A stretch of 64,000 nucleotides of DNA, taken from NCBI GenBank assembly GCA_017620015.1, contig JAFZRE010000015.1, positions 1-64,000 of the forward strand, read 5' to 3'. The stretch is from Bacteroidales bacterium. GTDB taxonomy: Bacteria > Bacteroidota > Bacteroidia > Bacteroidales > ML635J-15. A program made the position numbers and the translations under genes. The notes under the pieces are model-generated. The model saw nothing but the letters and a program-made list of their open reading frames with translations, was not told where the DNA came from and searched no databases. Below are positions 61,352 to 64,000 of the stretch, piece by piece (the stretch's first letter is position 1; every line of letters starts with the position of its first letter).

Positions 61352-61493
61352 CCGCACCTTGGAATCTGGACAATTCTATATGTAGCAGGAAAAAGTAGAA
61401 AGCTTTCACGAGTATTCGTGGGCTTTTCTTATTGCTACATAGGTCCGTCCAGAACCTCAAGGTGGGTAAGAGTTAAATGAAGCCCACTTTTTT
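61352..61493 (+). ncRNA. long nested-hairpin RNA with terminator (6S-like RNA or leader attenuator)
   Basis: Four stacked perfect helices nest within 110 nt: CACCTTG 61355-61361 with 61458-61464; TCTGGAC 61365-61371 with 61447-61453; TATGTAGCA 61379-61387 with 61433-61441; and AAAGC/CACG 61399-61410 with 61417-61426. A terminator follows: GTGGG 61462-61466 with CCCAC 61483-61487, then six Ts. The terminator 5' arm overlaps the outermost helix, so the two can compete. The rod with an internal bubble and a GGTCCGTCC-AGAA stretch recalls 6S RNA; an attenuating leader for the downstream gene is the alternative. No other gene is seen in the gap 61074-61553. Confidence 0.6.
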
Positions 61494-61553
61494 ATTTGGT
61501 TATATTGAAAAACAGTCGGTTGTGGGCTTACGGCAAAGAAAATTAACTTAAAA

Positions 61554-64000
61554 ATGAAGAATTTATATTTTGTTGTAATTATGCTCCTGATTTGTGTTGG
61601 AGCAATGTCACAGGAAATAACAGTTCGTTTTACTGGACAACTTAATGGGGCTAATTATTGTCAACTTGACAGTGTTTTAATAACAAATACGACTCGTGGA
61701 TGGTCTGAAAATGTAGTCTATCCGGACACTGTAATTGTTTTGGGATCAATGGTAAATATTTCTAACGAAGAAACTTTTGGGCAGGGTTTAGGTCAGAATG
61801 TTCCAAATCCATTCAATTGCGAAACATCTGTTGAACTTACCATCTCTCAACAAGAGAATGTTATTTTGCAACTTCTTGATGCAGGCGGAAAGGTTTATGC
61901 AGAATACAAATCATTATTAAAAGAGGGAAGTCACAAATTCAATATTTCTACAGCAAATCCGCAAACTTACATTCTCAATGCCATTGCTGGCAAAAAGAAC
62001 TATTCGATTAGGATGGTCAATGTTGGGAGTGGATGCGCAAACTTCATTAAATACACAGGAGCAAGCACAGGACTTGTTGCAAAACTAACTTCAACTAATG
62101 AATTCCATACAGGAGATCAAATGGAATATGTTGGTTATACAACAATAGAAAACAATGTTGTTACAAGTGAAACTATTTCGCAAGTTCAAACAGAAAACCA
62201 AGACTTTATTTTTGAATTTGCATATACATTTGCTCCGGATGTCGAAACATTAGATGCTACTGATATTACTGGTGCGACGGCCTCTCTCTATGGAGAAATA
62301 ACAACAAATGCAGATTCTATTATAAGTGAAAAAGGATTTTTTTATGGAATAGATGAAAACGAACTTATCAATCATGTTATTGCGGATAGTAACTTTAATG
62401 TGACATTGACGGACTTGCTAGTTAATACTACATATTATTACAAAGCTTATGTTACATATAGCACAGATACTATATATGGTGAAACAAGAAGTTTTAGAAC
62501 TCGTGGAAATACACTTAATGAGTATGAATTTGTAGACCTTGGTCTGCCGAGTGGCAAATCTTGGGCAACTTGCAATGTAGGAGCCAATAACCCTGAAGAA
62601 TTTGGAAATTATTATGCTTGGGGAGAAATATCTGTCAAAGACGAATATTCTTGGGATAATTACATATATGGAAGTGCAACATATGATGAAACTTATCAAT
62701 CATATACGGATGTTCACATCACAAAATACAATAACGTTTCATCGTGGGGAAGTGTTGACAATATATACACGCTAGAAGATTCCGATGATGTCGCAAATTT
62801 AACAAGAGGTACAGGATGGAGAATTCCAACTAAAGAAGAAATTGATGAGCTAAAAGATAACTGTACTTGGACATGGACAACTATTAATGATGTTTATGGT
62901 TATCTTGTAACAGGTCCAAATGAGAATTCTATTTCCTTCCTGCTGCTGGTTACGGAGGTTCGGACATTAATCAAAATGAATATGGTATTTATTGGTCTAG
63001 CTCTCTTAACGACGAAAGTGTTAGTTATGGATTAGGTGCAGCGGGTGCGTACAATCTTTATTTTTCTTCATCCAACATAACTATACGCGCAACTTTTCGT
63101 GTATATGGATTTTCTATTCGTCCTATATGCAACGAAAATTCAGAAACACCGCATTTGCCTAATGTTACAACAACAGCTGTCAACAAAATAACAGATGTGT
63201 CCGCATTTTCGGGTGGAAATATTACATACGATGGCGGTGCAACAGTTACGGCGCGTGGCGTTTGTTGGAGTACAACACAATATCCAACCATTAGTGACAA
63301 CCATACATCAGACGGTATTTGTTATGGTGAATTTACCAGCAGTATCTCCGGGTTAATCGCAGGACAAACTTATTATGCTCGTGCTTACGCCACTAATAGG
63401 GCTGGTACCGCTTATGGTGAGCAATTTTGTTTTACAACATCATCTGTACATAACGAAAATGGAGGAACTTTAAACGAACATGAATATATTAATTTAGGAT
63501 TGCCTAGCGGTACTTTATGGGCTACATGTAATGTTGGCGCAAATGTCCAAACAGACTTTGGAAACTATTATGCGTGGGCAGAAACATCTCCTAAAAACAG
63601 ATACGAAGAAAGCAATTACTCGCTATATTATAACAATCACTATACAAGTTACAATAATTTTGACCAGATGACACAACTACAATTCTCCAATGATGCCGCT
63701 ACAGTAAACTGGGGGTATGGCTGGAGAACGCCAACATACGAAGAAATTAATGAACTTGTAACATCGTGTACGTGGACTTGGACAACTATTAACAATGTTA
63801 CTGGAAGTCTGGTTACAGGGCCTAACGGCAACACTATTTTTCTTCCTGCTGCTGGTCATTATTATGAAACAAACACTCCGTGGTATGGAACGGCAGGATG
63901 CTATTGGTCAAGTACAATTAAAGACGATTATGAATATTCTTATGTTTGGACACTTTACTTTAATTCTGAAGGTAGTAACACTAGCGAATCTTGGAGAGTT
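61554..64000 (+). pseudogene. FISUMP-domain surface protein, frameshifted and running off the window
   Basis: The first frame (61554-63035) starts with a signal peptide (MKNLYFVVIMLLICVGAMSQ). Next come an unusual N-terminal copy of a T9SS/FlgD-like sorting-type module (QNVPNPFNCETSVELTI, then SHKFNIST and TYILNAIAG), an Fn3-like domain (to about residue 320) and a FISUMP module (DLGLPSGKSWATCNVGA, GWRIPTKEEIDEL). At 62931-62934 one T is missing from the codons for the expected IFLPAAG. Reading from 62933 in the next frame restores LPAAGYGG and stays open to 64000. That frame has a second Fn3-like domain (GVCWSTTQYP, YYARAYATNRAG) and a second FISUMP module (LGLPSGTLWATCNVGA, GNTIFLPAAG). The intact second module shows what the first should read. 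Either a real frameshift or a sequencing/assembly error. Confidence 0.8.

Noticed and set aside
61554..63035. Programmed frameshift in the FISUMP gene
   Set aside because: There is no slippery heptamer or downstream stimulator at 62930, and the intact second module points to a simple lost base.

Overview
The window looks like chromosome of an uncultured member of the Bacteroidales (phylum Bacteroidota). Evidence: type IX secretion (T9SS) C-terminal sorting domains of both type A and type B, FISUMP-type surface modules, a bacteroidal S46 dipeptidyl-peptidase, a fused ribBA, a GWxTD lipoprotein, a BT_3928-like DoxX protein, and many copies of the phylum-specific promoter (-33 TTTG, about 19-21 bp, -7 TAnnTTTG). 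No rRNA, tRNA, CRISPR array or transposase was seen. The window opens inside a repeat-rich T9SS cargo gene and closes inside a FISUMP surface-protein gene.

Layout. 1-935: end of a T9SS cargo protein built of 49-residue repeats. 1157-4301: an unusual accessory island with three short SSB-like genes, two related small proteins (identical start, divergent remainder, nuclease-like tail), one unrelated protein, and four candidate structured small RNAs on the minus strand, each ending in a T-run behind the preceding gene. 4429-6948: PIF1-like helicase. 7016-16036 (minus): purH, rlmB, a GWxTD lipoprotein, a 1545-aa exported protein of unknown function and prmA. 16095-19087 (minus): tpiA, a DoxX/BT_3928-like protein and tmk. 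19509-22820 (minus): three exported lipoproteins, two of them paralogues. 22885-26637 (minus): ribBA, an LptF/LptG permease and ribF. 27952-37550 (minus): two giant paralogous T9SS type B surface proteins with P-domain, SprB and PKD modules, plus a small exported protein. 37656-40726 (minus): a MurU-like nucleotidyltransferase and a DPP11-type peptidase. 41651-47017 (minus): a 1788-aa InlB-repeat T9SS protein lying between two tracts of the same short repeats. 47758-49300 (minus): maf and a UbiA prenyltransferase. 49701-52215 (plus): an AqpZ-type aquaporin and a TPR/PD40 protein. 52202-53455 (minus): an HI0933-type flavoprotein. 53682-56951 (plus): rsfS-ftsH-cdsA. 57131-58588: a 4-hydroxybutyryl-CoA dehydratase-family protein. 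58801-60129: a DUF4143-type ATPase flanked by direct repeats. 60372-61073: a small membrane protein. 61352-61493: a strong candidate structured RNA ahead of a frameshifted FISUMP gene that runs off the window.

Housekeeping genes (purine, riboflavin, glycolysis, translation factors, envelope biogenesis) are in compact operons. Exported and surface proteins are separated by long non-coding tracts full of short dispersed repeats, several of which sit directly against promoters. The most novel-looking content is the ssb/small-protein/small-RNA island at 1157-4301 and the nested-hairpin RNA at 61352-61493. Every functional statement rests on reading motifs by eye; no database search was run.
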